Of a DNA stretch of 64,000 bases, positions 24,845 through 36,827 are shown one piece after another. Made by a program: the position numbers and the translations under genes. Origin of the DNA: Tethya wilhelma (taxonomy: Eukaryota > Porifera > Demospongiae > Tethyida > Tethyidae); the NCBI GenBank assembly GCA_964030475.1, contig CAXIPT010000004.1, positions 4,270,211-4,334,210 of the forward strand. Reading direction: 5' to 3'. The notes under the pieces are model-generated. The model did not search any database, was not told the origin of the DNA, and saw only the letters and a program-made list of their open reading frames with translations. Numbering within the stretch: position 1 is the first letter of the stretch; each line of letters begins with the position of its first letter.

Positions 24845-26264
24845 GGGCGAATGGAAAAGGTGTAAACTGAATACTGAAACGGACACGGAAACGGATGGCG
24901 GAAACAGAATGCGGACGGTTGTGCGTATATTGATTTAACGACTTTTACCCACCAGACTTGACAGATGACATTTCTGATACGTTTGACTGTATAACTATTA
25001 CATACAAGCATGAGAAAACAGGATAAGTCACAAATAAAACATGATACCAGCTATGAAATGAAATGTAGTGATCATGATACAATATACTTGAGGGACTGTA
25101 AACATGTACATAGGCGATTCCATAAGCATTGACAATAACCCAAGTGCTGTGAGAGCCATTGTTTCTCGATGAGCCCAACTCATCACACATAATATCCTTG
25201 GTGTTTTTCAAGTACTTCAAATCAATAATGAAAACAGAATTGCTTTTCACACCAACAGGCTGTGTAGTGGCAACTATGTTTTGATCAAGGTCAGGATCTA
25301 AAAGTGTTTCGACTATTTCAGCAGTTGTCAAGTGCTTCTTTTGTCTTGAGAAAATGGGTACACTATCTGCATGTAACTCAACTATTTTTCGCTTTGGTTC
25401 AACCCCTTTCCCTACATATAAAAAGAAATGCTGAATTGACATGACATTGTGCATGCAGGAGTATGAAACTTTGTACCAGTTGATCTCACTTACTGCTTTA
25501 TGGGTGACTGTTTACATGAGAAAATTTCTTCATCCATGACATCATCACTGTCAGAATAATCATTCAGAAGCACAATAGCATAACAATAAAAAATAAATTT
25601 GCTGATGCATATAACAATTCAATCAGAAATTGTGGATACACCGCTACATTCACTGCCATGGCATACGGAGGAGAGGTGCCAAAGAACCACCTTCGCTGGA
25701 AGCATAAAACCATGCTAAGTTGCTCAAGAGCAGCCATGCAGCTTACTTCCAACTAAGAAGTCACAATACATTAATCACGTTCACAAAAAGTGGGCATGGC
25801 TAACCAAAATATTTCAGAGTGCAGACCTTTCTGACTTAACACAATCAGCTGGCAAAAAAAAATGCTATCTAGCTAGCTAGGCTAGCATTGGATAGCTACG
25901 TACGTATACTGAGCTGAGTCTAGAGGAAAGCACACCACTGGCACACACTGATAAATAACAGCTACTTATCTTTAATATGATAATCTTCAATCTCGCTGCA
26001 AATGTGTTAAAAAGCCCTGTCTCTCTCGGCTTCCCACAGTGAAGATAAGTAAGTCTGATATCGTAGTATGAAAGAGGGGGCAAAAAAGCACTAGCTACCA
26101 GTTACCTTCGCCATCCATACCTCGTAGGATTCTAGTAGATCACACCAAGACAGCCTCCATGATTCTTCACTCTTTCTAGTTCTGACACGAGGCGCTTTAA
26201 ATAGCTCACGTGATTCCGCTTTCGTCCGTTTCAGTATTCAGTTTCCACCTTTTCCATTCGCCCC
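24845..26264. mobile_element. 1,420-bp element with ~55-bp TIRs and exact 8-bp TSD AAGAATTT
   Basis: The left end GGGCGAATGGAAAAGGTG (24845) and the inverted right end (26264; GGGGCGAATGGAAAAGGTG on the other strand) match over about 55 bp, including CTGAATACTGAAACGGAC. AAGAATTT is present immediately outside both ends (24837-24844 and 26265-26272). Removing element plus one TSD rejoins the hAT coding frame as RYKFLCTIC, confirming the insertion. 8-bp duplications are typical of hAT and some other DNA transposons. It carries a small minus-strand ORF but no transposase motif I can see, so it is probably non-autonomous. Confidence 0.9.
24945..25550 (-). CDS. Unidentified spliced ORF carried inside the 1.4-kb element
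   Basis: An acidic exon DYSDSDDVMDEEIFSCKQ (about 25557-25500) ends at a consensus donor (AAAGCA/GTAAGT). The next exon starts after TATGTAG at about 25413 with GKGVEPKRKIVELHADSVPI and continues LTTAEIVETLLDPDLDQNIV, NSVFIIDLKYLKNTKDIMCD and GSSRNNGSHSTWVIVNAYG. The closing part D-x-K/G-x-WKNNG resembles a short domain common in repetitive invertebrate proteins, but I cannot name it. After ...GIAYV the frame runs into low-information sequence, so the true 3' end is unclear. Possibly a captured gene fragment. Confidence 0.4.
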
Positions 26265-26528
26265 AAGAATTTATAGCGTTTAGTTCTTACCTCCTGAATG
26301 AATAGCCAGTTTTTTTCCATTCAGCTTTGAATTTTGTTTGCAATGGTAGGTAGCTGCCCCAGTTTTAGCACACTTTGAAGAGCCTGGCCTTGTCTCATCT
26401 TCTTCAGTACCAGAAAAGTAGGCAGTATGTAACGTTGGGTCATCATCTTGATCCAAGTCCATGAAAGACTCAGAGTGGTCCGGTCGAGTCATAATAGAGA
26501 CTTCTATGGTCGAGTCAAACGTAGTCAA

Positions 26529-27219
26529 AACGAACGGGCTCGAAATTTTGAAAAATTAATAATTGTTAATGATGTCACGATTGCAGCTTCTTCCTATAAT
26601 TATAGTGCAATAGCGCCGTGCCCATCGGATCTGGGTAGTGTTATGATAGCGGTGCGAGCTTTCCACAGCTAGCTCAGTGGCACAGATTCAAAAAAGTGAA
26701 GAATGCTGGGAGTAAGATCGTGAGGTTGCTTGCTGAGACATGAGACTCACGCCTGAGGCAGGCGCATAGCTATATTGTTTCCTCGTTGCCCGGAAACCCC
26801 CTTCCAGCTTAAAAAAGGGGCGGGGCTCTTAGTTCAAGCTTGTGAAACGCGCGTATCATAGCCTGCATAAAACTACTGCAGGATTAGAACTCCTGACTTT
26901 TATGCATCTTAGCACCTGCATAGCTTTGTTTTCAAGCTTCCTGGAAGTTGGAAACGTTTAACGAAGCTAACGAAAACGCGCTAATTAGGGGGCGTGTACA
27001 CCGGAAGTGGACGTGGCATCCCAAAATTTTTGCCCCCTTCACGCTGGAAACCCTCTTTAAAAATCCTAGCTACGCCTCTGTGAGGATTGACATTTGAGAG
27101 GTCTGATGCAGTACTGAATGCTGATAAAGCTATCAGTGATAGTTATGGAGACTACCATGAACACCAATACATTCATTGCCAATCCCACTAGGCACACTGT
27201 ACAGTTTTAAAAGCTGGAA
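26529..27219. other. Intergenic with SINE/MITE-like tail sequence
   Basis: Near 27000-27080 the sequence AAAATTTTTGCCCCCTTCAC ... TCCTAGCTACGCCTCTG resembles 28150-28225 (CAAAATTTTC ... TCCTAGATACGCCACTG), suggesting two scraps of one repeat. No gene seen. Confidence 0.4.
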
Positions 27220-27700
27220 GTACTAGTACTGGGTACATATATAAGAATGCACGGATGGCCCTTTATCGCAATACAAATATTCACGCTAATAACTGCAAAA
27301 AACGAGCGCTTGTCACTAAAAGGCTTCTCAAGGTACTATTTAGCTCATTCTCTTTCCAACAAGACTAAAAACTTCGGCTAAAATAGTCGCTAAAGTACCA
27401 AAGTAAAATATGCCAAACCTCCAATTTTTTTCCATTTTCTTCTATCATGGCTCAACTTTTCTCAAAGACTATTCTCTTTCAGAAGCTGATTCTTGAAGGA
27501 ATAAACGTCTTCACATGCTTTTGGTATCGGTTTTCAGTGTCTCTTGTTGGGTGGCTAGATTAGATACAAGGTGAAAAGTGCCTTCTCCGTATGCCAGCCA
27601 TTCATTTCTACGCTCATGCATATTTCATAAGCTGCTCAAATTGACGACCCCTTTCCAGATACAAGTGTGCGTTATTTGGAATCCTAATATTCGCTGACTG
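27220..27700 (+). mobile_element. X-P family, block X copy
   Basis: Starts GTACTGGGTACATATATAAG, contains CACGGATGGCCCTTTATCGC, AAACGAGCGCTTG and CTAAAGTACCAAAGTAAAAT, and ends GTGTGCGTTATTTGGAATCC. Same order as 7.72-8.19 kb and 36.99-37.42 kb. Confidence 0.7.
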
Positions 27701-30700
27701 CCTGCTTTACTTGAACAGCCTGAAGATTTCTGCAGTCTTTAATATTTAGGAGGTGAATAGAATACTTTGTTACACTTATTATGTTGTTGTCATTATTATA
27801 AGAAGATGAGTAAAGCTACGAGTAGAACTACGATTTTGTTAGATACTCCAGTGCCGAGATGCTTCACTATACTGATAGCATACTGGTAGATAATACAAGC
27901 AGTGGCGTGTTTAAGGGCTCCCCTGGCTCACCAGATAATGACGTGAGAAGTAGTGCGCTCCAGCTATTCAATAAATCAGCCTATAAAATGGAGAACTAAA
28001 AATACTTCAAAATCATGCACTTATAAGGCAAAAACAAAGGTAAGAAGACAAAAATATATAATTATAGCAAAACATGGTAACATAGATCCTCGATTGGGGA
28101 TCAAATTTATTGTGCAATGTTAAATCACGTGATCAATAGTGGGCGTGGCTACCCCCAAAATTTTCAAGACACTTTGCGCCCACAATATTTAGCACGCCAT
28201 TAAATAAATCCTAGATACGCCACTGAAAACCTATAATATTCAAGATATATATAGTGTACAAGCAAACTTGAGCTCAAATGTGATTCATAGAATTATGAAA
28301 AAATGAGAACAAATAAATAAAAAAAATAATTATTAGAAATGTAATGAAACATAGGAATGGCCAAATCGTAAAAGGAAAGCGAATAAAATGGAATGGCTGT
28401 TTAAAAGAATTATTCCTATTGGCAATATGAGCGACTCAACATGGAAAGAGAGCACTACATACAGCCCATACAGGAAGAATTCTGCACACACTCAAGACTA
28501 GCCACTAGGGAAAGAAGGTTAGCCACTTAAAATTTAACCCCTTTTCTACCTGTAAATCATGTGATCAGTTTGAGATTTAATTTTTTCCTCTGTAAACCAG
28601 TGACCGTCCAGAATCTTTGTCTGTGCTCTGTGTCCCTCGGGCTGTGTTAGTGTACGCCAAGAGATCCAGAGTGATGAAGATCAACGCTGAACATTCAATG
28701 CAGGTAGACTTATAAGATCTATGGCTTGTATAAACTACATATAAAATTTGTGATAGGGTGTTATGTAACCTACAAGTCAATATCTCAAGTTATTGAGTCA
28801 AATTGACAACAGCTTACTTACTTGTTTATTTTTTTATTCTAGTACACAATACAGTTGATGTGACCATATCAATCCATCGTACTGTGAGACACCACAGATT
28901 ATAAAGTCAAGTTCAGGTCTTTGCCTGCTGTCTATGTTTGTGGCTGCTATGATGCTCTTCTATTTACTCAGTTAAAGGTTAGTTTAAGTTGAATTAGTCG
29001 TATACAGAATGATTTTTTTTTTCTTGGTAGAAAAGCTCATGTTGCATATTGCTTGTTTATCTCATCATATGCATAGTGTTATTGTGAGTTAGCTTGTTCC
29101 GGGCCCAGATTCCTTCTTTGTAAATGTTTTCATATTTAATTTTGCGAATGAGCTAGGAGGAGCCTGGGAAAGCAGCTGTAAATTGTATAGTATCATCTGT
29201 ACTAGTTCTTAGCCTGTCCCGGCCTATAGACATTCATACACTCAAACCTTCAAAATGGACACTTTGGGGACAATACAAATTCAGTTTTTTTATCTTTTGT
29301 GGAGAAGTTGTCCTCTTCTCAGAGGTTCTGTTTGTAATGCTTCAATATACGGAATTGGAATATTGGGTAACCGAGAATCGTCCACAGTCGGAGGTTCTAC
29401 TGCATGTAGCTATAATCAGGTTCTTTTATATAGTACTAGCTATATAATCATTATTCTGTTTCAACTTGCAGGTTTTTGATCTGGAGTAGGATGAATATCT
29501 AGCTGATAGAGGAATATCTTTTTGGAGCATCTTACCTCAATCTCACAGTGTTATAATAATAATATTGTTGCAGCATATTAGTGCATTCATGGTATAGCTA
29601 TATGTTTCACTACCGGTGAACTTGGACAATCCATCTCAGTAAATAAAACTATGATCAATATTTTTAGCCATGCATGTCAGCATCAAAGTCCAGCGAGAGG
29701 GGGGCAGTAATTACATGCACTGGCATGTGCATGTAACTTCCGTGTCATCAGTTGTCAGTCTGAAAATATTATTATTAATATATGCAAAAGAAATACTTCA
29801 GACAATGATGCATATTCCAAGTTAGGCCTGCTATAATGTCGTAAGTGAAGTACACACTGATTAATTTCAACAGTCACAAAAGGGTTAATAGCGAATTTTT
29901 TAATTGGCTAACCTTCTCTCCCTAACGCCACTTCACTCAAGCAGCCATTCCATCTTGTTCGCTTTCTTTTTACGATTTGACCATTCCTATGTCTCATTAC
30001 ATTTCCAATGTTTTTTTACTTTTTAAAATAGGTGGTGACTACAAGGTTAATTCCATGACAAAATGAATCATACTATTTTAATCCTTAATATTTTCCTACA
30101 AAGTTCTTACTGGGACGAACAAGGCAAATTAACTCCAACTAGTCTAGTGCCACATCTACAAAGATGACGGGTGTAACAATTTGAAAGCTCCTCAAGTCAT
30201 TTGCATACACATACTCATGCATATACTGCTATTTCAACATGCACTATATATAGACACAATACATTGGATCACCAATGGACACTAACAACCATCCAGACAT
30301 GTGCTAAACTACCACCAGCCAGCCAGCCAGCCAGTGAAAAGGTGTTCATTCACCAACCAATACAGACCCTACAGTAACTCTTGATGAATTTCACTTACTT
30401 TTACGGATTGGTGATATCCTCATCAGCAACCTTCTTTGGGTAATAGTTGCCAGTAATAACAAGGCTAAATTTTCATCGCTCAAGTCTTGTGCTTGACAGT
30501 GTGGTGTATCTTTTCTGTCTAATTGGAGGCCCAGAGGAAAGTATAATTACACTTCCATGAAGGGCAAAGACGCTATCTTCTACCATCACACTTCAACACC
30601 TTGCTATCTACCTGCTAGCAGTAGTGCATTAACGGCTGTAAATTTATATGATAAATTAATAGTTGACAAACATAATAGACACCAATAGTAACAGTTTAAT

Positions 30701-31310
30701 AATTATTTACACTTTTTAGGCAGGTTTTTTGTTCATTGTACCAGAAGACACATATATGGACCTCTAGATCCAGACACATGTCACTCACTGGTATGGAAAA
30801 TGATTGCTAATAGGACCCAGACAAGCACTATATATAGTATTATATAGATTAAATTGTTCTTGACTCTTGGAGAAACACACGACAGTGAAGGGTTTAATGC
30901 AGTGTATCATGTACCCATAATATATCACATTCTAGTAACATCAAGAAGGCAAACGTAGACTTCAAAAGTAAAAGCTTTTTTGGTTATTTACAGGAGTTGA
31001 GAAGAACCATATCACTGGCAAGAGAAACTTACTTCAGTAACATTCATGGTACTACTGGAGAAGTTCTTAAGGCTGAGTGGAGGGTGGACAATACTGAAGT
31101 ACACCAACAAACTAAGTGTAAATATTTCAAGAAAGATTAAGACTTGGGGTTGGAGAACAATGGAAGTGGCCTAAGATTGATTGATTATAGTTTTTTTAAG
31201 ATACAAATTCTACTAAAATAACTGCTCTTGTAAAGTTGCTAATGTCTACTTTGTCACTGCCATGTGATTGTGCATAGATATAAATGCTGTAACTAACTAT
31301 ACAAAATTAA
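27701..31310. other. Intergenic mosaic of repeat scraps
   Basis: Holds half copies of palindrome P at about 28325-28495 (ATAGGAATGGCCAAATCG ... GAAGAATTCTGCACACACTC) and 29935-30015 (TTACGATTTGACCATTCC), a short (CAGC)n run near 30315-30335, and otherwise AT-rich sequence. ORFs at 28577-28780 and 29255-29479 have no domain and I do not support them. Confidence 0.5.
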
Positions 31311-32370
31311 GACATCTGTCATAATTACTTCCATATACAAAAGTGTGCATTATTTGGAATTCAAATGCAAGTTGTCTGAAACTATTTTGTGATACCTGGT
31401 TGAGATGAATCAGGACTTTGATTATCATAACATATAGAAAGGCAAGTAAATCAATCTTATAATACAGCTCCTGACTCCAAATGACTGAGATGTGTGTTTC
31501 ACTTCAGGCTATACAACTTACTCAGCAGCCTGGCCGCAGTCTGGCTTGCCAGACTACTGGCTCAGTAGCTACTCAAATGTGATTTGTGAAAAACGAGAAC
31601 AAGTAAAAAAAACATTGGAAATGTGATGAGACATAGGAATGGCTAAATCGTAAAAAGAACACAAACAAGATGGAATGGTGTGTAAGGAATTCTTCCAAAT
31701 GATAAGGAGATTGTTATATGCAGCCCATACAGGAAGAATTCTGCACACACTCTAACACCCATTCCATCTTGTTTACGTTCATTTTACGATTTAGCCATTC
31801 CTGTGTCTCATTACATTTCCAATGTTTAATGTTTTTTACTTTAGACATAGGAATGGCCAAATCATATAAAGAAAGCAAACAAGATGGAATGGCAGTTTGA
31901 GTGTGTGCAGAATTCTTCCTATGTGGCCTGCATTTAGTATCCTTTGTGTTGTGTTGCCCACGGGAATAACACTCCAACAGCTATTCCATCTTGTTTGCTT
32001 TCTTTTTTATGATTTGGCCATTCCCGTGTCATTTCCATTGTTTTTATTTTACTTGTTTGTTCTCATTGCTTTCACATTTGAGTTTTGTATATAGTAGTTA
32101 CTTGTACAGTATATGTCAGCATAAATATTATAGCTTATATAATCTACTGGTATGCTATGAGTAAAGTGAAGGCACTGGAGGCTGGAGCTAACAAAATTAC
32201 TCATCTTATAATGACAACTACATAATAAATGTAACAAGGTAGTCTATTCACCTCCTAAATACTGAAGACTGAAAGATTACAGAGAGCTCAGCACAACCAG
32301 AAATCTTCAGACAGGCAGCTAATATTCGGATTCCAAATAACAAACTTGAATCTGGAAAAGGGTAGTCATT
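31311..32370 (+). mobile_element. X-P composite remnant with two adjacent P palindromes
   Basis: The spacer (GATACCTGGTTGAGATGAATC, reverse complement of 18.4-18.66 kb) is followed by a full palindrome P at 31604-31838 and a second, diverged one at 31849-32052. After that comes spacer material ending GGATTCCAAATAAC near 32330-32341. Each palindrome pairs ATAGGAATGGCYAAATCRTA with its complement about 170 bp away, around a GAATTCTTCC core. Confidence 0.75.
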
Positions 32371-32389
32371 TGAATTTCAAGTATTCTAA

Positions 32390-34023
32390 AGAGATATGCA
32401 AATTAGAGTGGTGTTTAGGTCCTAAACAGATCTTGATGAACTGTTTAGGTTTTAGTCAATACTCTGTGTATACTATTCATTGGTTTACAATATAAGCTCA
32501 TGATAATGCTGTTCTTAGTCTTGTTTTTTCACTTCAGAATTTTCCGGATCTTATTGAGAATGTGTTAGAACTAGTTATTGCATTTTAACAATAATCAAAG
32601 GACATGACTTCCAGGTGGATGTTTTGACTACTAAGTGGACCTTTTTTCCTATTCTTAAATATATCATTGTCTTTTAAATTGACTTAGTACCTTCTAGACA
32701 ACACAGCTACCAATATTAGCCAGCTTCTATCCTATCTAGACTGAAATAGAAGTACCCTAGTTATTGCATTTTAACAAAAAGCAAATGACAGTGACTTCCA
32801 GGTGGATGTTTTGACTACAAGTAGGCCTCTTTTTCATTCCTGAATGTATATTCTTTTAAACCACATACACAAACTCAGTACCTTGTACAGAACACAGCTA
32901 CCAATGCAACATTAGCTACTTGGAAGTCACTGTCCTTTGCTTTTTGTTAAAATGCAATAACTAGGATTCAGTCTAGAAAGGGTAGAAGCTGGATGTTTTG
33001 ACTTACTCGTAGGCCTGATTTTTCATTCCTAAATGTATCATTGTCTTTTAAACTACATACACACACTCAGTACAGTGTACAGAACACAGCTACCAACATT
33101 AGCCAGCTTCTGAAAAAAAAACTCGGTGTATAGTATCCTTATTATTCAGGTATATAGTTTATTCTAGTCATCTGCTTCTTCTACTATTGTGTCAGCAATA
33201 ATCTCTTTACTTTTTTTGCTGAGTCGCTCGGTGGGCATAAGTGAAATGGTTGAAATGATCTCTATTGTTGCCGGCTGATAGTTGGTGTCAGGCCACGCCA
33301 TGGTGTTGTGAATCCACCCTTGTACCACTGAACTGTTACTAGTGTGCCATTAATTTCAACAATTTCAGCAATCCAGGGCTTTCCTGTGTATTGGTCCCTG
33401 TTCGGTAAGATGGCAACTAGTTTGTGAACTTCCATCAGCTGCATATCAGTTTGCTTTCTTCTTTTTGGATTTCTGTATTTGCCAGTGTAAACCTGAAAGA
33501 GCATTAAGAACATAATGTTATAATATAGTTATTTGCAATGATTACAGCATGTTTGAACCACTTGCATCTAGTCTCTGTTTTTCTTTCCGAATATAATAAC
33601 CAATCATTGTTGTATCTAATTCATCATCATCATCATCATGAATATCATTGTCAGATCCAGACTGTTGGGCACCTGAATCATTGTTAGTGCCAGTGATAAG
33701 AGCAGCAACTTGATCTGCCTCAAAATACTGTTGGGGGATATCTGAATTTGTGTGCAAGGAGACAAAAAATTGTTCCCACTTCTCTATTTGGTCACTGTCA
33801 ATGTACTCTGGTAGCTTTCTTATGGCAGGACTGTGGTCACTGATATTTGCTTGAATTGTTGGTGGACAGTAACTTCCAGGTGGATGTTTTGACTACTAAT
33901 AGGCCTGTTTTTCCATTTTTGAATATATCATTGTCTTTTAAATAGACTTAGAACCTTCTAGAGAACACAGCTACCAACATTAGCCAGCTTCTATCCTATC
34001 TAGACTGAAAAACAGGTACGCTA
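32390..34023. repeat. Nested direct and inverted ~160-190-bp repeat units
   Basis: The unit marked by ACTTCCAGGTGGATGTTTTG, then TATCATTGTCTTTTAAA, then AACACAGCTACCAA and ending TCTATCCTATCTAGACTGAA occurs at 32600-32750, 32785-32915 and 33870-34010, with a partial unit at 32994-33110. An inverted piece (TTGGAAGTCACTGTCCTTTG ... AATGCAATAACTAG) lies at 32918-32960. The arrangement encloses the ORF at 33262-33860. Confidence 0.75.
33262..33860 (-). pseudogene. Two-exon transposon-associated ORF, acidic then basic, unidentified
   Basis: First piece (33860-33542): IQANISDHSPAIRKLPEYID, WEQFFVSLHTNSDIPQQYFE, an acidic run DIHDDDDDELDTTMIGYYI and KEKQRLDASGSNML then stop or donor. Second piece after acceptor TTTCAG (33490-33262): VYTGKYRNPKRRKQTDMQLM, HKLVAILPNRDQYTGKPWIA and VQWYKGGFTTPWRGLTPTI. 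The last part resembles a small chromo/Tudor-like or SH3-like barrel (K-x-V-A-x-L-P ... W-x-A-x-I-V ... V-x-W-Y-x-G), which is inference only. Lies inside a repeat cluster next to an IS630-like transposase. Confidence 0.4.
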
Positions 34024-34037
34024 GTGATATAATAAAT

Positions 34038-35041
34038 CTAATTGGCATATTTATAATGATTAACTATTACAAGGTGTATCCTGAATGCTGTATGTAGTGC
34101 ATACAATCCTCCACTAATAGTGTTAAAAGCAAGGGATACTATGAAACAGGGCGATGATGTAGACTGGGCAATGATATAATTAGCTCTTATAAATGCTTTT
34201 GCTTTTGAGAACACCAGTTCAATCGGGTTGAAGTGCACCTGTGCTGTGAATCATTTGAGTAATTCTTTCCAAGTGGTGCACAGCACAATTGTCCATTATG
34301 ATAACAGAATGGTGGTTAACACCATCAAAAACGGCATTAGTTTAGGCATAAGGCATGTACTTACAAAAGTTTCAAAAATTTCACCATTAACATTTTCTTC
34401 AGATAAGTATATGTCATTTACACCTTCATGTGTTATGACTGCAATTGCATTAATAGATGCCCTTCCTAGCTTAAGTTGGTGATCCTCAGCCCGCATGCCC
34501 CTCAAACTATACCCATAGCTCCTGATGGAATTTTTCTGCTTCAATCCAGATTCATCTACCCATAAGAACATGTGTGGGTCAAAGATGGATATGTCTGCAA
34601 TGAACCTGGCTCTCAGATCTTTACTACGACTGAATGAGATATGTTGAAGCTTTTTTCTTGTGAAACCTAATCAGTGAACAGTACGGCAATTGGTAGACTC
34701 ATACACCCAAGTACCAGTTGCATCAAACAGTTTGTTTTGCAGCTCGATCAGGTAAACACTGGGATTGTCAATCATATTGTAGTCTGTTCAAATTCACTCA
34801 ACAAACATTGTGGCCCATGCTTTTGCTTTGCTGGTTCAACATTTCCAGTGGAGAAAAAATGGTCAACATATCTCCTAACAGATCTCTCAGAAATGAATAG
34901 CAGATTATTCACTTCCTCATAGCTCATTCCACGGAGAGTTACAAGCCACACAGCTCTCCACTGCAGATTCGTTGAATAGTTGACAGGCATCGCACTGACC
35001 AAGCCAAATTTAAATTCATGCAAATGCACACGCAAGTACAA
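34038..35041 (-). pseudogene. IS630/Tc1-like DDE transposase, frameshifted
   Basis: Reading order: LQWRAVWLVTLRGMSYEEVN and FISERSVRRYVDHFFSTGNV (helix-turn-helix, 34970-34820); then DPHMFLWVDESGLKQKNSIR and GYSLRGMRAEDHQLKLGRAS (first catalytic Asp in WVDESG, 34575-34440); then IIMDNCAVHHLERITQM (second Asp, about 34300-34250); then HFNPIELVFSKAKAFIRANY (catalytic Glu in NPIE, 34235-34180) to LAFNTISGG. All three acidic residues can be seen but in shifted frames, and the usual L-P-P-Y-S-P-D stretch before NPIE is missing. A dead copy. Confidence 0.8.
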
Positions 35042-35129
35042 TTATTTTGCTATGATCTTTCCCAGAGCAAGTACTAAGCGTTCTATGGATTCTTAGCAAT
35101 TTGTTCTGTATAGTGTGGTTTATACGTGT

Positions 35130-36660
35130 AAGTATCTGTGGTTAGAATAATAATAATAATATTAATAATGAACACTACATCAAGAGGAGCAAGAACGACA
35201 ACATATACATACAACAATTAAATTAAGTAAATAATTAATAGTTATAATGTAGATATACAATAAACTTCATGATTTAAATGACAATTAGCAGACTGGTTAC
35301 ATCTAACATCTCTGATAAAACTTGCACACAGTTTGTCAGATTCTGAATAATGCTTGCAATGCTTCTGACCCAGCTGAATGTTATAACCAAGATAGTTATA
35401 CAGGCGAGAAGAAGAATGAAGAAACAAACCAGAGATGAGAGAAGACTTAGACTTGAGAGCAGACATCAGGAGACCTCTAGACCTTACAAGAGTAGTATTG
35501 TATACACTTTGTAATTTAGCAACGGAGTGAACTATACCAGTGTGACTGTGACGAGGTAGCTGCCAAATTTTGCGAAGAATATTATTAAAAGAGACCTCTA
35601 GATTTCTTAAAGCAGGTGAAGAGGACTTCCAGAGACAGGCACCATATAAAGAGAGACAGTAGGACTGGAATAATCTAGTCTTAACAATAGGATCACAACA
35701 GGAAAACATATATAAAATATAGTTAGCCTTGCGGCACATTTCGTTAGAGATGGCATAGATGTCTTCATCATCAGACAAGTTGCAAGTAAGAATGTGACCC
35801 AGGTGCTTAACAGATTTACTTAAAGTAAGAGATTTGCCACAGAATGCAAAGTTGGGAGTTGACGGATTAAAGTTTACCGATTTACTAAACTTAATGAGTT
35901 GAGTCTTATCAGGATTAAAAATAAGGTGGTGAGAGTGAGCAAAAGTTGTACACGTACCAAGCATACTTCTTAGGGCAGATGCAGATGGAGCAATGAGAGC
36001 AATATCATCAGCATAGCCAAAGGCACCAACAAAGTGGTGGTTCCAAAAACAGCCAATACCATTGTTCTGCAGGTCATTTAAAAGGTCATCAATATATATA
36101 GTAAACAGAATAGGTGAAATGACACCACCCTGACGAACACCATTGGAGGAAGAAAATGGTACTGAAAAAGAATTACACCATCTGACTCGAAATTGCTGAG
36201 TTGCATACCAAGAGAGTAAAAGTCGAGAGACAGGAGTTGGCAAATTTCTTTGGAGTAACTTTTCAAATAACAGATTATGATCTACACGATCAAATGCTTT
36301 GCTGGCATCAAGAAAACAAGCATAGACATCAGTTTCATTCGCCACATACTCATATACAGTGTTCTTGAGAAGACCAGTACAAAGATCTGATGAAAAGGCA
36401 GGTTTAAAACCAAACTGTAGTGGTGATGTGGAAAAGCATTCCTGGAATTCAAAAAGTAAACACCATTCGAAGATTTTACTCATAGTGGGGGCAAGTGCAA
36501 TGGGACGATAACTGTCAGAGGCAGAAGGATCTTCACCTGGTTTAGGGACAGGTACTAAAATACAATCTCTGATAGACTCAGGAACATGACCATGACGTAG
36601 CATCGCAGTAAACAGTTTAGAGAGTGGTTTACACAAAACATCTATAGCATAGATGAAAAT
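35130..36660 (-). mobile_element. 5'-truncated CR1/L2-like LINE with intact reverse-transcriptase ORF
   Basis: One open frame, 464 residues from 36636 (the frame stays open to about 36660), covers a non-LTR RT domain. Visible motifs: SYRPIALAPTMSKIFE (res 42-57), FLDASKAFDRVDHNLLFEKL (108-127, catalytic Asp), SNGVRQGGVISPILF (164-178) and FGYADDIALIAPSA (206-219, YADD). The thumb and C-terminal parts continue to the stop at 35242. No endonuclease or ORF1 is present, so it is 5' truncated. The 3' end after the stop has GTTGTATGTATATGTTGTCG and TTGCTCCTCTTG, then an (ATT)n-like tail at 35143-35165, in the style of CR1/L2 ends. The undamaged RT suggests a fairly recent insertion. Confidence 0.9.
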
Positions 36661-36827
36661 AATATTGGAGAATATTGGTTTCTACTCTGACAACCAACTT
36701 GCAAAGCACAGTAATAATTAAGTCCGAATGAATAACATGATGTAGAGTTATTGCTGCAACAAAGGAAATAAAGTATCATGTGACATAGACTAAATTGTTA
36801 CCATGGTAACACGGTCTTTAAGTTCTA

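Larger units (their letters stand above)
23100..26528 (-). pseudogene. hAT-like transposase with BED zinc finger, minus copy, multiply interrupted
   Basis: Reading order: 26528-26280 acidic N-terminus (MTRPDHSESFMDLDQDDDPT) ending in a KTGAATY block; then, across an inserted element, RYKFLCTICNRKISCGHMGK and DVKRHIGKPMHIANIRQQ (24836-24720), a BED-type C2H2 finger; then DLYYWFDNSTKRKASLSEYC and HASTRWLGLERAVGPVLLQY (24101-23900); RFERLQDLFSNPMTQIHFLF and KLTGLPITAIRVAEGDFYTI (about 23850-23560); then ALEYA.. and LPYESP.. C-terminal blocks (23480-23100). Together these are the normal order of a ZNF862-like hAT transposase. Broken by a 1.4-kb insertion, an A-run frameshift before the BED finger, stops and a truncated 3' end. 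Confidence 0.75.
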
